A program made the position numbers and the translations under genes. Under the pieces are notes generated by a model that made no database searches, was not told the DNA's origin, and worked only from the letters and a program-made list of their open reading frames with translations. Positions 35,865-48,921 of a stretch of DNA of 64,000 nt are shown in pieces (positions within the stretch are counted from its first letter, which is position 1; every line of letters begins with the position of its first letter). The stretch comes from Folioceros fuciformis (taxonomy: Eukaryota; Anthocerotophyta; Anthocerotopsida; Anthocerotales), in NCBI GenBank assembly GCA_049999805.1, contig JBNGIO010003970.1, forward strand, positions 17,403 to 81,402, read 5' to 3'.

Positions 35865-38800
35865 TCAACCGGGTGTGCTGGATGAAGTCCCTTGTACTTC
35901 TCCCTCTTTGGGCCCCGTATCTACAAGTTCTGATTCTTGGTAACCCTTATCAGATTGCGAGCCCTCGTCGTCACGATCCTCTTCAGACTCGGAGTCAGTA
36001 AGGGCCTGCCTTTCCAGTTCCCAAGCCTCAGTCCTCAGTCGATTTTGCTGAATTTTAATCTTTTGTCGCTTGTCTGGCTTCAAACCCACTGCTCTGATAC
36101 CTTCCTCGATGACCCTGCAAGGCTAGTCCAGGAACACTTGAGACCTCATGATCCTACTGCACCGAAGATTGGTTTGCTAAAGACTCAACTTACCTTCCGC
36201 AAAGCTTCTTCTGTGTCACGGCGATGTCATGATCAACGAAGGCATCCCCGAGTCGAAGACTCAACCATATGTAGAGGTCAATCACCTGCATCGGGAATGT
36301 GGGTCCAACGTGATTCTTCTTCGAACTGAAAAGAGAGCCGTGCGAGATTGTGCCGTGTATGATTTGAGGAAGAGGCGGAGCACTGGACCCAGTGGTGAAG
36401 ACACAGATGGCAAACGCACCTTGTGCTGAGATTCGAGCTCTTTCAGGCGAATCTGTGTCCTTGGCAGACGAATTGTTTTGGAAGTGAAGATTTTTTCTTG
36501 TCGTACCAGCCCATCTTCGGAGTACTCTGTAGCAAACTGTGGATCCACACCATAAGTTAGCTAACAGCTGCCCCGTTTGTAATGACAGGCTTAAACCAGG
36601 AGAAGCTATACCTTAAGCAAAGCAGTCATTGATATTGGATCATCGGTCTCCACAGGGCTGCCATGGCACACCATTCCACCACAACAATCTCAAAGACAAA
36701 AGTGCATTGCAAGAGCCATCTTTACTTGACATGAGAGAGCCATGAATTCAACTCTGAAAGCATGCATGTACAAACGATGTACCAGCACACCTGAGGGCGA
36801 AGATATAGCGCTCCGACCATGTCAACGGTATCTTCTCCAACATCTCTGCAACTGCCTGCAAGCAAAGCATACAGGTCATTGCGGTCTCATGTCTGCACGG
36901 GGAGAGTGGCATCAGCTTCTTTTAAGAGATATAGGGATGAGTTCTATACCAACATGTCGTCGCAATCTCGCATAAAATAATTAGACGAAAGCCTGGCTTT
37001 TCTCATGAACAATTTCTGCACAGGTGCGAAGCATCAGAATTCAAATATGTGGAAAATGAGATGCATAAAGGATCAGAGCATCCAACGTACTCACCAAGAC
37101 CTCACTGAATGTCTTCGCCGGGTGCAATTCAGAATAGAGAGTTAACTGCTCTAATGAAGGGAAAAGTCCAGCAGCCTGTTGCAAGATGTAAGCCCTGCAT
37201 AGGATTACGGCGTTTCTGAAGAACCTAAGCGCCCATGCATACAGAGAGTAGGAGACAGGGGCCTCACCTTAACGAGGGGGGATGGTGCTGCAAGCGCTTC
37301 ATGCAATTTGGGCATATCACTTTCTTTCAAGCATGTCACATATCCTCGAGGATATTTAGTACCAAACCTTCCAGCCCTCCCTGAGTAGCAATTACCATTG
37401 CAAGTTGATGCGAGTAACCATGAGAAACAATAGAACGGAAGATATAGCAGCTCCGGAAGGCCCACCCGCTATCTGTTTAATCTCGACGACATCAAGTGGC
37501 CGAACACCCGTGCCATCGAACTTTGATAGAGTTGAGAACACGATTTGTCGTATATTTAGATTCAAACCCATGCCCACAGCATCACTGGCTATGAGGGTGT
37601 CATATCCGCTGATTGGATCGTTGAATTTCTCAGCCTGTTACAGACGAGCCGTCTCATGAACGGATGGGGACCAATGACTGAGCCGTTCTCGTTTGCGAGG
37701 TGAGGACAGAAAACCATGTACCTGCCTTTTGCGCGCCTCAGGAGGCAGGCTTCCATAGATGACTGAGCAACGATGCCTCCCCTTTTTCTCAATCTCCGAC
37801 TGAAAGGCAACCACAGTGCCATGACATAGATGAGCACACATCACATGTCCCAACGGAGTACAAGAGACAAGGTACATCAAACTAGCCTTAATTTGGTATA
37901 TGTCAGTGCGAGAGAATGCTACAACGCAATCCCCCCTTCGTATCCTTGAATACTTGCTGAGTGCAAACTCAGATATGGTCAACGGAGCCAAACGCTCGTA
38001 ATAGTGGACCTGCACAGAGCTTTGCAGAAGTTACTTCTTCAACCTGCAGGACATAAAGCAAACCTGCAACTGAACGTCACCTGAAGCAAATCTCCCATTT
38101 CAGCAACCAGGTTCTCCACCAGGGGAACTGCAGCTGGATCTCCACAAAGGTGCAGCTCATCGACAGGCAGGCCTAGGAGAGCACGAGTCACTGAAGAACC
38201 TCTATCTCGGGAGCCAAGCATCTGCATATACTCTCTCAAACTCTGGTCATCCACAGCTTTCACAAAAAAAATGCAGTCTTGAACATAAGAGTACTGGTTC
38301 ACCTGAATTTCATCGATTATGGCACATTCGTATGCCGTTGTAACATCAGCCATCTCAACTGTCATGGCCTTGTGTTTTGCACCGTCAACCTCCTTCTTCT
38401 CCTGTCCGGTGATGAGGCTGCAAGGGATGTTTGCCAGATTCAAGCGTTCGGCTACCTCCCACGCCAGAAGTCTCAAAGGGCCACAGTAGACACCTGCACC
38501 AATTCCAATTCCAGCAGCAAAAATATAAAGTTGCAGGGTACAACAGCCAAAAAGCAGGCCTGCTCTGGGGCCGGGCAATCACCAGAGGAGCATGCTTGAA
38601 GTCGCTTCAGTGCCGAATAGGTCTTGCCGCTGTTGGTCGGACCGACATGTAACACAATTTGCCTCTTCTTGGACCTGGCAAATGGGTACCAGGTGTGTGG
38701 ACGTCTATACAACACAAGCAAACCCGTGAGGAGCCTGGCGAGCATCTCTGCACTGGCACATCCCTGTGCACCGGCCCTTCCCCCTCCCCCCACTCACGTC

Positions 38801-38884
38801 AAGTCAAATACATCAGGACGCACTGCGGATCCCAGCTTGCTCAGGTGACGCTTCCAGGACCACATCGACGCTATTGCTGCATTT
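35865..38884 (-). CDS. SUV3-type (SUPV3L1) DExH-box RNA helicase, core and C-terminus
   Basis: Many short minus-strand exons assemble in family order. These include [40 protein letters not shown] with GPTNSGKT (Walker A), [30 protein letters not shown] and [13 protein letters not shown] (DExH-like box). Further on come [73 protein letters not shown] and KQIAG joined to [14 protein letters not shown]. The SUV3 C-terminal parts ([39 protein letters not shown]) precede a Ser/Glu-rich tail ending at 35865. Family knowledge: SUV3 unwinds RNA in the mitochondrial degradosome, and plant forms also act in the nucleus. The 5' part of the gene probably lies upstream (see the next entries). Confidence 0.88.
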
Positions 38885-39179
38885 TGGACAGCCCCAATTC
38901 TTAGCGCGAAACCTGAGGCTGTGAAAGCGCACATTACGCTTCTTGGTGGAGGCGGAGTGGACAGATTCCTTGGTGTGCATGTACACAGTTCGGTATTCAG
39001 CCCTGGAACTGTAAGCCTAGTAAGGATTCATCCCAACGACGCGACACAGCAATGCCCAGGGTACTTGTGCCTTGCCCTTCACAACATGTTGATAAGTAAT
39101 GAATCTCGGGCGAGGCGGTTCCGGTGGAGATGGGAGTTGAGCCTGAAGGACTCAGAAGCCGAGGATTGGTCACATGGGA

Positions 39180-39566
39180 GGAGTGCGTGAACAGGCTTCG
39201 ATTGAGACGTGAGACTGTTCCCAAGCTCATCCAGCTGAATTCCATTTCCTGGTCTCCAGCTGATGCTAGACGAACAGAAGTTTTATCGCCAATATCGACA
39301 CGCCGAGGTAGTGCTTCCGCCCGATCACCGAGGCGGAGTTCCGGAGAGGGTTAAGACAGTTATAGAGGTCATGAACGGGTTGCTAAAAGTGACGACGGCC
39401 CAACTCAGACGAGGTCTCGAGAAGAGGAGGAGAGCGTGTGGAGGTCCACACAAGGCACAAAATTGAGATTCGGAAACAAGACGAATCAGGACGAAAACAT
39501 CAGTCCTGATGTAGCCGCAGCGGAGACAGGCGCGCAAGAAGTCCCTGTGGAACCGGCAGCGTCGTA
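39180..39566 (+). pseudogene. Decayed second copy of prefoldin subunit 2
   Basis: The plus-strand frame from 39263 aligns with prefoldin 2: LDEQKFYRQYRHAEVV for LNEHTLVINAIKPLDP, RGGVPERVKTVIEVM for IGGVLVERTVEEVI, and LEKRRR for LDKKRK. A shifted frame then gives ERVEVHTRHKIEIRKQDESG (for KELVEFETKYKIRVRRGDAS), and a further shift gives TGAQEVPVEPAAS plus a stop, matching GGAQGVLVGPAAS plus a stop. At least two frameshifts break it. The parent (32932-33384) is intronless, so a DNA duplication and a retrocopy cannot be told apart. It lies antisense within an apparent upstream intron of the SUV3-type gene. Confidence 0.8.
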
Positions 39567-39844
39567 GAAACTGAGGAGCAATAACTGTGACAATTGACGT
39601 TGGATAAAAGAACGGGATAAGCCCCGTTTGCCGACCGACAACCAGAGGATGGACGCACTTGTTCTCTCGTCCAGTGACTCCGTTAACTTACCAATTGAAT
39701 GGTGCTGTTCCCAGAAGAAAAATGTCACTCTCCATGTCGCGCAGCCAGTGACATACTCTGTTGCATACAGCTATCGCGGACCCCTGCAACATACATACAT
39801 CCACTCCGCTTAGGTTGAATTCGTGAGTTAGCAGTCCCGCTCGG

Positions 39845-42800
39845 ATGTCATGTATACTCCACAGCGCTCACATACCTTCTCAGCTGAAGGGTTAAAGGCC
39901 GCATAAAGTTCGAAATCGGCGGTCCTCCATGCCAGCAGAACTGCCATGAATGGAATGGAAGTGGGTCAAGAAGTCAGCACAAGAAAAGCAGCACAAACTT
40001 TTGTGAGACAAGGGACCGAGCATACCAAACTTGGCATCTCTCCTGTATTGCATTTTGTGAAGAGCTCCACGTGACACATCATGCATCGAGGCATGCAGCT
40101 TCTGATAAAGTCTGAACAATCTGAAACGTACACGCAACACGTTTCAGCAACTCTTCGATAACTTGTCGGCCCTAGCGACAAGCACAAACAACGAAACCAA
40201 GGGTTCTTAAAGAACAAAAACGCACAAATGTCACAGTTCCAACCTCTTCTGATCAGCCTGATTTTGCAAGTCCGACGAGTACTCCGATGCCACAAACTGG
40301 TCCAAATAGGTACTCCTGTAGAGAAAATGGTACAGACCTTCCGTACCTCCCACTGAAGGCCCTTGCACGCTTCCAGCAGTTTCCGATGTTTTCCGACTGA
40401 ATGTAGGCACCTCGTCTATATGAAGGCCACCGTTCTGCAGTGACAGGTTAATATCCCGTAGGACATTCATCTGTCGCAAGGCGGTCTCAATCTGTTGCCT
40501 GTCACCATTGCAAGAGACTAATCACCATGTTGACCACACAAGTTTCTTACAGCAGTTGTGAGGCCCTAGTTGCATCTCTTTCTGATTCAGCTGTCTACCC
40601 AAATCCAAAGCCCACAGGTTGGAAGCTCCATGGAACCAGCGCGAAACGACAGAAGCATCCTAATACCTGCATTTTTGCAGATAAAAGAAAGCTCCTGAAT
40701 CAGCCGTAAGCAGAACCAGGCAGGTCTCTGTCTGCAAACATTAAAGCAAAGCAGTTAGTCACAGCGCAAAACAGGATAAGCCAGCCCAAAACTCATGATC
40801 ACCCATCAACATAACGTTCTCGTAAAATCACTCGGTACTGCTACACAATTTTACAGCTCACTGAGCAATGTCGGACTCGGCACATGCATCCAAATGGAAA
40901 CAAGGAGGAAAGACACCTGTTATTGAAAATGGAGGTGACTCCCATACAATTCAGATCAGTGTCTACCACAGACCAATGGATCATTCTTCATCCACAAGCA
41001 GAAAAGCCGAGGTCATCCACAGTGCACGCAGTAAGTGTCTACCAGACTTAACCTGGAACTTACTTCTATGTACTGTATGTAGGCGTACAGAAATGCTGTG
41101 GCGTTGTAGCAGGGAAGACAAACAGGTGAAAAAGACTCTGTGGTTCTGCAATGTCAATGACACAATGAGCAAGGCGTGACCTGATGTTGCTATCGACTGA
41201 AACATGCTCCACTATTCACCTTTCACCTGAATGATTCGGATGAGGAAACAAAGTTGGACAACAAGCATATATCATCAGGATGAAGAGGACTTTTCCGAGA
41301 ACCAGCAAGGCATATGACCTGAAACACAAAAAATCGCCACTTGCTGAGAAGGACAAGTAACACCACTAGAGTTTTAGGAACATGACGAAATATGATCCGC
41401 ATCAGAGGACCCGAAAGATTACCTTTGAACCAGACATCAGAAGAGCAAATACATTCCCTGACTCAGCTACGTCTTGGAGAGCAACACCAGCTGCCTGTCT
41501 TGTTACATAAGGAAGAGGCAAGCAAGTATACGCGTGGAGGAAGGTCCCTGGATTCCTGGTCAAAAAACCGGCAACTTTACAACAAGGCTGAAGGCTCTGA
41601 CGCATGTCAAATGATGACGCAGACGAACTTGCTGTCAATCACTTCGAATGCAACCTAAAATGCCAACCACCTATCATGACTGTAACTCTCAGAACATGAA
41701 GCATTGCACTATGCGTAGCTAGTAACTAGAACTGAAAACGGAGCGAAGTGACTTGTCAGCGCCAGCACGTGACACAACAGACTGTTCAATGCGAAGCAAA
41801 TATTGACCTACCAGCTGAAGGCATGTATCAAGGAAGAAAAGACAACCTCGGTGCCTCCAAGCAAGGGCCTCATATCAAACTTCGGATTTTTCAAGAAACA
41901 CTTTTCCACAGCCTTCGTCAATATGAGAAGCATCTGTGTTCAGCAGATCGTATTAGTGTTCTTGAACTCTGCCTTTTTGCCCTTCTGGACAAGAACCAGG
42001 TATGTACGCAGTAGCTGGAGCAGTAAGTGCCAAAGGGATACCTGCCCATGCAAAAGCTCTAGTTGTCCTTTTAGAGACTGAATTGGCTCCTCAGTTGCGG
42101 AGATAGAGACTAGGTAAAGGGGGCCCTTCACCAAAAAAACAATCTGCAGAGTTCATGAAGAAAGCGTGGGATGGTCTTAGACACAGTGATGTACAGTTTA
42201 GGCGATGCACCTCGAGAAACCAAAAGGGTGGGCACCTGATGATCGCCCGCTTTAATCGAGTGCATCAGGTCTCCACTACAACATCCATACGTCAAGGCAG
42301 AGGTAAGTGGGAAGCAAAAGCTACTTTGCTTCGAAAAGAACATTAGACAAGTCCATAAGTAGTTTGGAGATGGCAAGCAGACTTATGGATGGCCTAAATT
42401 GCTTGCCTGTTCTCAACGAATGACATGATTGCTTGTAAAGTGGCCGAAAAACCAGCCAATTTATGCTCGTCTCCATACCTGCATCGCCCGCCATACGATG
42501 TCAAAGGAAGAGGAAAGGGATAAGGCTGTCAAGTGCAAGGACATGGATGCGATAGCAAGCCACACCTAGAGAATATAGGCTTGCCAGCATTGCTGAGAAT
42601 AAAGAAATGCTTCCGATGCTTCCTCCAGGATTCAAACGAGTCATCCTGCAAAGAAGATTATCCGTAGCTGCGTTTGGGCGGATGTGCGCAAGGCGCTACA
42701 GACATATTCAGACTCTAACCTCATTCGGGTGACGCTTTCCTGGAACCCAATTAGCTGAAGAAGTGCTCTCAGCTGTCTGCTGAATCTGCCCTGACACCGA

Positions 42801-43337
42801 ACCCCTCGATTCCTCATCCCCGCTACTGGAACCGGAAGCACTTGTTGGACTGCTTCCACTCTCCGCCATGCAATAGCTGGTCCCTTCATGGCTATTCCTT
42901 AAACTAGGAGGATCGAGAGTGTGGTCGTCTAAACCTTCCTGGTGCTCGAGGCTGTCATCTTTGACCCTAACAGATCCAGAGTCGGACTCGGGTAGCTTCT
43001 CGACATCACTGCATGGACCATCATCTGGCAGGTAACAAGGACGGTCACCATATCCATCATTTACGAAAAGGTCCTCGTAATCCGTCGAGAACGCATGCGG
43101 CACAATCCCAGTGAAATACGGAGGTACTGAAGGCCTTGGTGTAGAAAAATCTCCACCCGCCCTGTCGTTCGGCTTCCGGTCGTCTATCACGTCCTCTGCT
43201 GTAATGAAATCCTCTGAACCGGCAAGATTTTGCGGCGCGCTCGGTTCAACGTCACTCGACCCGTTCTCCGAAGTGGCTGGCGAGGAATGACTGCCGTTGC
43301 TAGTCGTTGGCGACTTCATCTGTAAGCTGGAGCACAA
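39845..43337 (-). CDS. Probable 5' exons of the SUV3-type gene (N-terminal extension)
   Basis: Minus-strand pieces with splice-site context precede the helicase core. One is an acidic Ser-rich first exon at 43337-42720 (starting [15 protein letters not shown] or at the second Met; ending GKRHPNE before GTTAGAGT). Others are an exon near 41935-41815 ([27 protein letters not shown]), an exon of about 40500-40245 ([35 protein letters not shown]), one of about 40125-40030 ([20 protein letters not shown]) and one of about 39930-39885 ([16 protein letters not shown]). They are collinear with the core and no terminator intervenes, so I join them by inference. The first exon could instead belong to a separate gene. 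The N-terminus does not look mitochondrial. Confidence 0.45.
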
Positions 43338-45219
43338 CAGAATCTGGACATCCCTTCCACACTTCCACGGCGCTTCGAGTGGGAGCTGGAGTACACCCCA
43401 ATTGGAAGGCGCCAGGCAGGGCTCATAACAACTTCAGAGCAACGTTGGATTGACGTTATATTCCCATATAATATTCAATATCCGGCTGGGCTGCTCCGAT
43501 GGGAGAAGCCCAACAACAACAACTGCACATGATCTTTCGTACCAACGTCGCCTAACACAGGATTTCGCTCCGTTGCAGGGCAGCATTAAAAGTTCCACAA
43601 GTCGCACGACGTGTGTCCGGGCCCCTTGGCTTGACCCTGGGCTCTGGGTGTCTCAAATGTAGCTACCTAATATGATTATTAAAATTAACTTTAATAACAA
43701 TAATATTAAACCATTTTGAAATAAGAAAAAAAAATATTTCATTAAAAATAGGTAGAAAAATATTTTCCTCCCTTTGTAGAGGCAAACATATATGGGTACC
43801 ACTTATCTTGTCACACTAGTGAAAAATTTCATCCACTCCCTCTCATCTAGGTACCAGTTAAAGCACAATGCTAACTAATTTATAGTCATAAACATGAAAT
43901 GACTAATTAGGTAGCATGCTTTCAAATGTGTAGAAAAACAAGTTCTACATTTCTTGTAGATCACAAGATTGTTTGTTGTCATTGAACAAAAGATAGGGTG
44001 AGCTCATTTGCCTCTTCATTATGCCAATGTAAAGGCATAGTAAAGACCAATGTCAGACACAACAACAAGGCTCCAAATCAAAAACTGCTAATCTCTCCTA
44101 CAATATCATAACTAATAACCTAGAAGGCCTACAATCAACAGCAACAAAAGCTTGTCAATGAAGAAGTGGCATCACATATTGTTGTTGCCATTTCTATGTT
44201 GTATTGATAGCCAATTGTTGATGCCCTTAAGGATTGTTGCTACAAGTGCAATAAGTTGGCTAGTAATGGACATCCATTGCTCACAAAGAAAAGGTCTAGT
44301 TAAGTTCAATGTCTCTCATTATAGTGTCTAAGTAGCCTGTGTCTCTTCTCGATTGTATTGTGTGCTCATGATCCCTAATTGCAACATTGTCACCTTCTCC
44401 AGCTTTGTTGTTGTTGTTTGTAGAATGACATGTGTATTGTCTAATAGTGAGCTAGTGAATGTATCATCTAGAGTCCTGAAAAGTGTGTGTAGCAGAAGGA
44501 GAAGGAGGGACTAGAGTGAAGGTTCATAAGTACTCTCTTATGCAATAAAGGCACAATTTCATTCCCTTACTATTGACATCCACAAGGTTATGGGCAAGGT
44601 TTCTCTAAGTTCCTTAAGGTTTATGCTAGAAGTCCCATAATCATAGGAGCAAGATAGGTCTCACTGTTTGTTTCATGTAGTAACTGATCTAAGAGTAGGA
44701 AGCTTGATCTTGAGTTCTCATCAACTTATGTCCATATGGGCCTAAAGTAGGTCCTTGAGCTCATATCTTGAACTCTGAAATTATAAGTGAAGTAACAAGC
44801 TATGTGACTAAAGATAAGGAGGTTAGTCCATTGGCTTTTTCATAGTCTCCACAGATGGGGTTTTCTTTAAAATAAAGGCACTCACTCCATTCCTTTTTCT
44901 TAAAGCTCTTGTCTCGAGGAGGAGTTCCTGCCACATTCGTCTCTGTACTCCCTATCTCATCATTACTGTGTTGAGCTCAAACTTTTCCCAATATTTAAGA
45001 TTTAATTTAACTTTAACAGTGGTTGTTTAGATATGATGATATAATAGAGGTTACTATTAACTTGAGTACATAGTATTTCAGGAACGCCTGACTTCGAATC
45101 GCTCTCGGTTTCAGTCCTTGATCTGGGGTTCAGGGCTGGGTGGTGACGAAAGCAATACCACAGGATACAAGCCCGGCTGGCGCGAACAGGAGCTCAGACA
45201 CCACGGGAGATCGGAAATC
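43338..45219. other. AT-rich intergenic region between divergent genes
   Basis: About 1.9 kb separates the probable SUV3-type start (-) from the TFIIS start (+). From 43660 the sequence is AT-rich with no frame above 70 codons and many TTGTTG/CAACAA words. It could contain an old transposable-element remnant, but I found no terminal repeats, RNA gene or recognisable protein piece. Confidence 0.4.
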
Positions 45220-46408
45220 ATGGGGAAGCAAAATGGCGAGCTCCTGGTGGAATTATTCGGGAAGGCAAGCAGGGCCGCGGAGAAAGCTGCGGGAGAGGGA
45301 TCTGCAGCGAATTCGGAGGAAGAGCGCTGCGTGGATGCGTTGAAAGCTATGAAATCCGTGTCGGTGACCACTTCAGTTCTGGTTGACACGCAGGTATTGC
45401 GGGTGGCCATTTTTTTTCCTAGGCTGCTGCTTCTGTCCAGCTAAATTCTGTCCTCTGCTGCTCCTCCGTGTTGCAGCAATTGCGATGAGCGCATTGGTTT
45501 TCTTTGTTTTGTTTTGTTTTGTTTTTTTTCTCTTGCCAGGGCTCTGCGTTTCGTAGGGTTTCTGGTGTGATGGCGGGCGAGAGATTTTTGGATACCTGTT
45601 TGTGTGCTTTATGTGGTCGTGTTTGAGGTTGTTCATTTGTGCAGCTCGTGCATGGCAGGTTGGCAGGGAGCTGAAGAAACTGGCCAAGCACAAAAGGCCT
45701 AAAATCGCGGCAATGGCCCAGTCGGTGGTGAACGAGTGGAGGAGAATCATCGCCTCTGAAAAAACAGAGAAGAAGGGCTCTCCAGGCGTGCCCGGGACCA
45801 CCAACAACTCAAAATCTTCCATCTCTTTGTCCGATTCGAAGCCTACTGATACGCTTGCGGCCAAGGTGAAGCCCAAGATTGTGAAGACTGGCAGTGAGTC
45901 ACGGGACAAATTGCAGGAGCTGTTAATGGAGGCACTTCTGAAGGTGTCCGATGAGGTAGACCCGGAAGTCCGTGAGGTTGCAGAGAAAAGGGATGTGGCC
46001 AAGGTTGCTGGTGATGTCGAGAGGGCCATGTTTGGGAAGCTGGGGCTGTCTACAGGGGTGAACAAGGCTAAGATCCGCTCCATAATGTTCAACTTGAAGG
46101 ATCCCAAGAACCCGGATCTCAGAAGAAGGGTACTGTTAGGGGAAATCCAGGCCGAGCAGCTGGTGACCATGAGTGCGGAAGACATGGCAAGTGATCAGAG
46201 GAAGCTTGAAAACGGGAGAATAAAAGAGAAGGCATTGTTCGAGTGTGAACGGGGGCTGAAGCAGGCAGCCTCCACGGATCAATTCAAGTGTGGCAAGTGC
46301 GGACAGAGGAAAACCACATATTTCCAGATGCAGACCCGAAGTGCTGACGAGCCCATGACAACGTTCGTGACGTGTGTGAACTGCAACAACCATTGGAAGT
46401 TCTGCTGA
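45220..46408 (+). CDS. TFIIS: Transcription elongation factor TFIIS
   Basis: Two exons, 45220-45393 and 45659-46408, encode about 307 residues, close to plant TFIIS. Domain I (LW/LEIW fold) covers about residues 1-90 and is split by the intron at DTQ/VGRELKKLAKHKRPKI. Domain II includes KVAGDVERAMFGKLG, KAKIRSIMFNLKDPKNPDLR and EIQAEQLVTMSAEDMAS. The C-terminal zinc ribbon has CGKCGQRKTTYFQMQTRSAD, then CVNCNNHWKFC with two CxxC pairs and the catalytic Asp-Glu of the hairpin (ADEP). TFIIS enters the RNA polymerase II funnel and stimulates cleavage of backtracked RNA. The ATG at 45220 is the first one in frame matching the family start. Confidence 0.95.
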
Positions 46409-46843
46409 AAGCTTGGACTGCCTGCAGCGTGCGGCCTATGCCGCGAAGATACGGGGCATTCATATCCGATGCCGGGCCGTCAATCGGAACGCCACATCGT
46501 CCAGGTCTGTTGCTGGAATGGAGTGTGTGGGCTTGTGGGTAGCGGGATAGTGGAAAGAAGCATCAAGATGCTTGTGTTTTAGTCTGGTAGATTTGCTGAT
46601 GTGGGAGTGACAGGCGCAGGCAGGCAGTCAAGCTGGCGGTGATAGCGTTCCTTGATAGTTGCTGCTCTTGCTGGCGCCTTCACTCAATTGTACACTAAAC
46701 TGGTCGACTAAGTTCTCGACTAGGTACTCTCGCCCTGGTGCCTCATATTCTTGGCCCCTCTTACTTCAATCTGGTCTGTCAATCTCTCTGTTCTTCCCTT
46801 CGTGAGCAGGCGGAGACCAGACCCCTCTGGTTCCTCTCCTCTC

Positions 46844-48687
46844 ATGGCGGCTCGTTGCCCGGCTTGGACAACCGCGGCCGTCATCTTGCGCCAAAGTAGC
46901 CACTGCCTTGCCACCACATCCCGGCCATCTCTCTCGCTGCCGGCCCGACGGGTTCGACTCCAGACCTTAAGGGCAAGGGTTAGTCGGAGCGGGAGGCGAA
47001 GCCGGAGTCTAGGCGACACTTATTTCCAAGAATACGAGGATGCCTTAGAGGGCATGGATCTGGCGAAAGCCCTTGAGCTGCTGGATGCCGCACGGCCCGA
47101 CGCGTCTGGGGCCCGGGCGCAGGAGGAGGGAGGTACTCTTGCAGTCTGGGGCTGTGCCGTCGCTGGAAACGACAGTGGTAGTAGAGTGGACTGACCCGGA
47201 AGCGGGGTGGTGTGATTGATCGTGTATTGTGTGTCCAGAAGTTGTGGTCATGGCATTGCCTAGCGGGACACCATCTGTATCGCCAGGCCAGCAGCAGTTT
47301 CTCAGACTTCTAAATACCTGTCTCAGCACTTCGGACCTCACGTTGGTAGCCAAAGCCTACAATTGGCTGAATGTGAGGGGATTACTTCCGAATTTTGGCC
47401 GGTACAAGGACCGGGGTGAGGGGCAGCTGAACCTGGATATAATCGTTGGTATAGATTTTGAGTTCTTTCCCCATTCTCACTTTGCTGTTGGTAATCGCAC
47501 AGCACAGCTTCAGAGGGTGAACGCGTGGTGACGCCTGCCGTGTTGATGGCCGCGACTGGGTTGGAAGGTGCCCTCCTCACTTTTTTCTTTCTACCTATGC
47601 GGTTGCGGATTCCGTTTTCCATTTTACTCATGCCAGGCTTTGGGCACTGCTGTTGAGTGGCAGCTTCTAAGCTCTCCCCCAAGAAGTGGGGCCTGTCAGG
47701 AGTCTCGGCCACCGTCTTATTTGCTTCGCTGGCCCTTTTCTCCTTCGCTGTGGACAATCACCTGGAAATTCGGCCCACCATTCTATTGTTGATGTCCCTG
47801 GGTTTGGCAGATGCGATTTACCTTGGGGGCACTGGCTACGGACAGGTTTTGAGTCTCTTTCCTGCTTATAGGGAAAGAATACTTGTTCATGAAGCAGGCC
47901 ATGTTCTTGCTGGTACGGCTATCTGCGACTATCTCCGTGTGATGCATCACCACAGTGGCATGTGCTCTTCTGGGTGAACATGTTCTGATTGGAGGAGGTT
48001 GGGTTACAGCGTACTTCCTTGGTTGTCCAGTTCGAGGAGTGATTCTGGATGCAATGCAGGCCCTGAAAATGGGCATTCAAGGTCAGGTATGGAACAGGGC
48101 ACTTCCTTGGGCGGTGCAGTGAGAATGGCAGGGAGACCCGGTCGACTGAGCTTGAACAGAATTGTGGTGCAGGCTGGGACGCAATTCTGGGATTCGTCAC
48201 TAGAAGAGGAGTTGAAACAGAACCGTATCACAAGTGCATCGTTGGATAGGTGAGACTGCCTTGCAGAATCTTCAAGCTTGGATGCAGCAACTCACTGCTT
48301 TGCCCGTACCTGTCTGTACCAGGTACTGTATTGTCATATTTGCTGGAATAGCTGCGGAAGCGATGGTGTATGGAGAGGCTGAAGGTGGCGAGAGTGACGA
48401 AAACATGTTCAAGGCCGTCGTTTCTCAACTGAAGCCCTCCTGGTCACCTGCACAGGTTTCCTACCCGTGAAGCGCGCTAAATTCAGCTCTCCCGCTAACA
48501 AGACTCACTTGTTCTTACTTTGCATGTCCGCATGATCCAGATGTCCAACCAAGCTCGATGGGCAGTCATACAAGCCTTGCGAATTTTGAAGGAACAGAGA
48601 GCGGCGCATGAGGCAGTTGTGGAAGCACTCAGGAGAAATTTGAGCCTCGCCTCCGTTATTCGGGCCCTCGAAGCAGCGGCTGTGTGA
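46844..48687 (+). CDS. Plastid-targeted M41-like (FtsH peptidase-related) protein without ATPase domain
   Basis: Eight exons keep phase: 46844-47132, 47239-47415, 47513-47564, 47658-47912, 48010-48086, 48173-48249, 48323-48455 and 48541-48687, about 400 residues. The first about 50 residues are basic and hydroxylated (LATTSRPSLSLPARRVRL), like a chloroplast transit peptide. Two hydrophobic segments (TVLFASLALFSFAV and ILLLMSLGLADAIYL) precede RERILVHEAGHVLA, the zinc-binding HExxH motif, then YFLGCPVRGVILDA and FAGIAAEAMVYGEAEGGESD. Family knowledge: plants have FtsH-related peptidase proteins lacking the AAA module (Arabidopsis VIR3, At1g56180 type) in plastid membranes. The exon at 47513-47564 is short and the least secure. 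It is convergent with the CPR5 gene, 235 bp away. Confidence 0.78.
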
Positions 48688-48921
48688 AGAAAATTGTAAT
48701 GGCCTTTGCTGTTTGCGATAAAGAGGAGTGCGCGATCCTGAAACACGAGAATTACTTGCTTGAGACTTTGATGCAGGGTAATTTTCATTTCCTATGTACA
48801 ACTATCTGCTTAGGGCTACGAGCCAAACTATGTGAGCCTGCCCCTAGAGCTGTCCGTTGTGACCGTATGTTGCAATGGTTGACAACTCAGATGCACATGT
48901 CCCGAGCACAAAGCTATCAAG

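Noticed and set aside
47870-47912. Possible 26-nt intron before RERILVHEAGH
   Set aside because: The sequence has GT...AG ends but is too short for splicing and stays open in frame, so I kept it as coding.
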